Positions 60,301 to 64,000 of a stretch of 64,000 nucleotides of DNA are shown one piece after another. Positions within the stretch are counted from its first letter, which is position 1. Each line of letters begins with the position of its first letter. A program made the translations under genes and the position numbers. Below the pieces are notes generated by a model that worked only from the letters and a program-made list of their open reading frames with translations, did no database searches and was not told the DNA's origin. Source of the DNA: Ptychodera flava (lineage: Eukaryota > Hemichordata > Enteropneusta > Ptychoderidae). The DNA is taken from positions 24,709,174-24,773,173 of the forward strand of contig NC_091933.1 in assembly GCF_041260155.1 (NCBI RefSeq), read 5' to 3'.

Positions 60301-61098
60301 TAACTGGTAACCAGTGCATGTGACCCATGTGACATTTCTATTGTGCAAACATGAGTAATTTCACCTGAAAAACTTAACTCAAGTAAAAACAACTCTACAC
60401 ATGAGTGCTGCCTAATTTATTTTAAATTAAATAGACAATAGGGATATGAAAACATGAGAATTGACAAACAAGTCAGTCCTTGGAGTTTATTAATGCATGT
60501 CTAAATTTTTACTGCCACATGTGTAAGCTACCATTCAATCCATTGACAATCTTCCCTTCTGTCATGAATTCAATAGGACTGCTAATGAATGGTTACTTCA
60601 CATGGCTGAGCCTGATTTCACATGCATAGCTTGTGATGAATGTTCAAATTTTAACATGTCGTATTTCCAATACTGGCATGTGGCAGGTTGGGCTGCTATG
60701 GACTGCCTATTTTCCCTCAAATAGCCATGCCACCTGTTCCACACAGTTATGTGGACTGGCTAATAGGCAGTTCAGTTTTGTAAGGGAATATACTTGTCAG
60801 TATTGTGTTGTGCTATTTAATCATAATATTGCTGATTTTACACAGAACAACTGCATTGTGAGGTTCAAGACTTGGTATTTCATCACGCTACAAGAAGTTT
60901 AACAAGGAACTCCAACCTCAACAAGGAACAAAAATGCTGAAAAATATTCTCTGTCTGTCATGGTGTAAAAAATTTTGGTGGCCCACCCCTTACCTTCCTG
61001 GAATTTTCATGGCCCACCCCAAGAACACTCATTTTTTTTCGTGGCCCCCCCATTTTCTCTTCCGCCCCCCCCCCCCGCCGTTAATTGTGCTCACTCCG
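57307..61098 (+). mobile_element. 3.79-kb TAA-flanked inverted-repeat transposon, copy 2
   Basis: Same element as 45312-49160, same orientation, differing by eye only in scattered single-base indels, a few substitutions and G/C-tract lengths. TAA flanks both ends (57304-57306 and 61099-61101), and flanking sequences differ from copy 1, so this is a separate insertion rather than a tandem duplication. The outermost bases of its right terminus have drifted (three mismatches to the left terminus in 24). Confidence 0.85.
59520..59597 (+). CDS. Possible first coding exon in transposon copy 2
   Basis: Identical 26-codon frame and GTGAGT donor to 47576-47653. Because the two elements are nearly identical throughout, its conservation is not independent evidence that it is translated. 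Confidence 0.3.
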
Positions 61099-61101
61099 TA
61101 A

Positions 61102-63729
61102 GATACTGACAAAACGCTGCCGACGTCATCAGTTTGTATTCTGATTTCCCAAAGGTAGCTGAAATGAGTCTGTGAATGTCATCATCTCTCATCGCATCGA
61201 AAACGCCCCCGGAATATTATGGATATAAACAGATCAGATCATTGAGATTATTGTAACTTATGGCAACGCTTTCATTTTTTTATTATATCAAACACATGCA
61301 CGATCTTTTTTTCCTTACAGTACATCTAAAACGTAAACAAAATCGTGCAACATGCAATAAACACTCGCTCTAGTATTGTGGGTTTCGCTCTTTTAGGTTT
61401 TGCTGAATCATCACATTCAAAATTCGATTATTAGTGGAAAGGAATAAAGATATATTGCAGCGCCGGTACACCTACCAATAAGTCAGGCAAATATGCCGTT
61501 GAAACGTTATTTTACATTATTTTTCTATTTTTAATCAACTTTTAAAGTTAAATGACTCAGCAAAAACTAAATGAGCGAACCTCGAAATACATGATGAGCG
61601 GGTGTTAACATTACTTTTGACTGATGAATTCTAGCAAGGACTAGAATTAAATTTTAGACAAAATATGGACATGGGAGACTTATACGAAGGGCTAGATCCG
61701 ATAGGCTGAGCAACAAGCACAATTGGGGATGATTTTTGAAGTAGAAACGTTATTTCACAACCAGAAAAAAATATTGATAAGATACGACGGAGAAACTGTG
61801 TTTAACTGGTTTAACCTTATGAGCCATTTTCAGAAGAGTTCTGGAGTTGGCAAAAGTGAAATGTTCCCACCAGCAGAGCATCGTATAGAAATTTGAGACA
61901 TAGAAGGTCGCATCGTCACTTCTCCATTGCAGAAGAGAAGGAGGTCTGATCGCTTTGTAAACAGTGTGGGTCATACAATTTTAGAAAGCCTGACCTTACG
62001 GAAAATATCTGACGTCGAGTTTCTTGTTAGTTTGAGCTCCGTATACGGGACAGGGTGGCCGACATTTTACGGTAAATGCAAATGTTGGAGGTCAGAAATA
62101 AAAATTGTCCAATATGCAAATTACCATGATAACATGGGTTTGTAACTGCAGTAAAATTGACATGGCAACACATTAATGCGAAACTAGTTAAAAAACGACC
62201 TTACTTTCGAAAAAAATGCTTCTTCGGGATCGACCATCAGGCATTGGGAAGGGGTCACGGTGACCAAGAATTAAAAACAAGAAATGTGCCAAGCAAAAGT
62301 TTCTAAAGTTGCTCGCAGTCTTGCAAATTTCGCAAAAAAATATTCAGCCGACGTGTGTAAAATTTCGGTAAGAATATGCATACCATGAACAATGCGAAAA
62401 AAACAAATTTTTCAAATAAATTGAAAAACGCAAAACTTCATGTTCTAATTCATATTGATATTCTGAAAAGTGTAGTCCTCGCCCTAAGTTGTAATTGTGC
62501 ATATCTCTTATTGCGTCCCGAATGCGACCAACCCGGCACGCCAGCGGAACATTTTCATTTGTTATTTTAGCTTTGTGTTTAGACAATTTTGTTTTTATAG
62601 AGCACTTGTTAATAGTGAGTATCTCCCTTTCTCATTCCACGGCCTTATTTCGTAAATTTGAAACCGCGGAATGGCACCCGCTGTCAGGCTGGTGAGAAAC
62701 TACGGCATGACTCCCGCTGTCAGGCCGGCCAGCGAACGAAGGCCAAAGTACTCATGTCAGATCAAAAGAGATATTGCACATTAGAAACGTCATCGCACAA
62801 ATGTCAGAGCAACTTAAGTTTATGAGTAGCTTTGCTAAGGATTTTTGAAATACTGTGTTAGAGCTCCATTTACCTAGATATACATTAATACGTTATTTTG
62901 CAGAGAATTTGTTTTGGTCTCAATCCCAAGATTATGACGGAATCCCTTGAGTGTTACTTGTCAACATAGTATTTGTAAAAGTTGTTTCGATGTTATTATT
63001 GACAATGGAATTTTGCTCCTGACATGAATTGATTTGTCTGCAATAACATTAACAATAACACAATATTTACAATTTGAACATAATTTACACAGTTTGCAAC
63101 GAGTCGACAAGCACATTTCAAATGTATATTTCAAAAAACTTCAGGGAAAAGGAGAAAATGTTTCTTTCTAAAAAAAGTAATGAAAATTATCAAAGTTTAC
63201 AGCTACTAGTCCTTTAACAAACAGTCCAGCGATTCACTGCAATTCGCTGAAACAACATTTTCAACAGACAGACATATCTCCAATGATACTGCAATTCATG
63301 ATTAAAACAACAGCTGAGATAGACAAAATATATGTCTTTTTACTTAAAATCGTCTACCCTTGTAAACTGCTCTGCAAGATGTTTTATTGGTACATTATTA
63401 ATGAAATTCTCGTGAATTACTCGCAATAATTTCATTCTCAATCTATAAGAAAGTTCGTTGCGGAAAGTTCTGTATTTCGGCAAGAATCGATGGAAGGAAA
63501 AGTCTGGAACAAATAAAGATTAAATGTCATCCATTGGAATGTGATGGAAATTAATTTTATCGTTTACGGATTGAAAAATAGCGCTATTTTGAATATTTGC
63601 CTAATCTATGACATGAATGTTTCACTCACTTGATGTGGTTCATTGACTAATACAAGGTCAGTGGGTACATATATTTACATGATGAAACTGTATCTCTACG
63701 CTCACAATTTTCAAATAACTCTTTTGCAG
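61102..63729. other. Non-coding DNA before the right-edge gene
   Basis: AT-rich; no exon, RNA gene or complete transposon recognised. Probably promoter or intron of the gene starting at 63767. Confidence 0.5.
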
Positions 63730-63766
63730 AATCCAGTACTACACAAACCCTGGGAAAAACAGCACC

Positions 63767-63806
63767 ATGGATTTCAAAGGTTTCCTCACTTTCGCCGTTT
63801 TAGCAG
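63767..63806 (+). CDS. First coding exon of an unidentified probable secreted or membrane protein (partial)
   Basis: An acceptor, TTTTGCAG, ends at 63729. It is followed by 37 untranslated bases and an ATG in strong context (AGCACCATGG). The frame reads MDFKGFLTFAVLA and breaks in phase 1 at a GTATTT donor (63807). A short hydrophobic start after a few polar residues looks like the front of a signal peptide. The rest of the gene lies beyond the window, so the family cannot be named. Confidence 0.45.
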
Positions 63807-64000
63807 GTATTTATTGGAATATAATGCTACTTTTACTTTTAATGTGAGTGGCGCGTACTATGACTTCTTAAAGGTACCGTTATAATGCTACCACGCATTG
63901 CTTCAATAGAAAGGAGGTTTACTTTAATGTGTATGTCCACGCCATGTGATGTACGTCCTGTAGCTCCCTTGAATGGTCGTCGAGTATACGATGTTTTGAG

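Noticed and set aside
45312-61098. The 3.8-kb pair as a tandem duplication or misassembled haplotype copy
   Set aside because: The similarity stops exactly at inverted termini, each copy has its own TAA flanks and the outside sequences differ, which fits two transposition events.
1-64000. CRISPR arrays, bacterial operons, LTR retroelements and tRNA or rRNA genes
   Set aside because: The window is plainly animal nuclear DNA; no spaced identical repeats, no paired long terminal repeats and no convincing tRNA or rRNA signature were seen by eye. A tRNA scan could not be run.

Overview
The window is nuclear DNA of an animal, most likely an invertebrate deuterostome. The genes have many short exons with GT/AG introns. 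Non-coding DNA is AT-rich, and much of it consists of short inverted-repeat transposons and microsatellites. The species cannot be named from the sequence. Three genes can be read from end to end, and a fourth begins at the right edge.

Layout: 1-3300 holds old repeats and AT microsatellites. 3300-17329 (+) is the gene for 5-aminolevulinate synthase (ALAS), the first enzyme of heme synthesis: a non-coding first exon, then 11 coding exons giving 647 residues. Exon 1 carries a near-perfect iron-responsive element (3439-3468) very like that of vertebrate ALAS2. 17330-31953 is intergenic and rich in transposons, including a 1.66-kb TTAA-flanked element packed with CRE, TCTCGCGAGA and ATGCAAAT motifs. 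31954-34083 (-) is CCDC51/MITOK, a mitochondrial inner-membrane potassium-channel subunit (2 exons, 393 residues). 34964-42087 (+) is ALG12, the ER alpha-1,6-mannosyltransferase (9 coding exons, 482 residues, plus a probable non-coding first exon). CCDC51 and ALG12 are head to head over a shared promoter with three CCAAT boxes and a YY1-type motif.

42088-64000 has no complete gene. It is dominated by two nearly identical 3.8-kb copies (45312-49160 and 57307-61098) of one TAA-flanked inverted-repeat transposon, plus smaller repeats. At 63767 a start codon and a signal-peptide-like first coding exon run off the right edge. A promoter-like patch with an NRF1 motif and a splice donor near 55.07-55.21 kb could be its first exon.

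The three genes do not form a pathway, although ALAS and CCDC51 both act in mitochondria. Their linkage is informative: from memory of the human map, CCDC51 and ALAS1 lie on 3p21 and ALG12 on 22q13.3, regions that also carry the paralogues PLXNB1 and PLXNB2. The window may therefore preserve gene order from before the vertebrate genome duplications. The most noteworthy observations are the ALAS iron-responsive element, the twin 3.8-kb transposon, the regulatory-motif-rich 1.66-kb element, the perfect 705-bp foldback element in an ALAS intron, and the abundance of unrelated TTAA-flanked elements.
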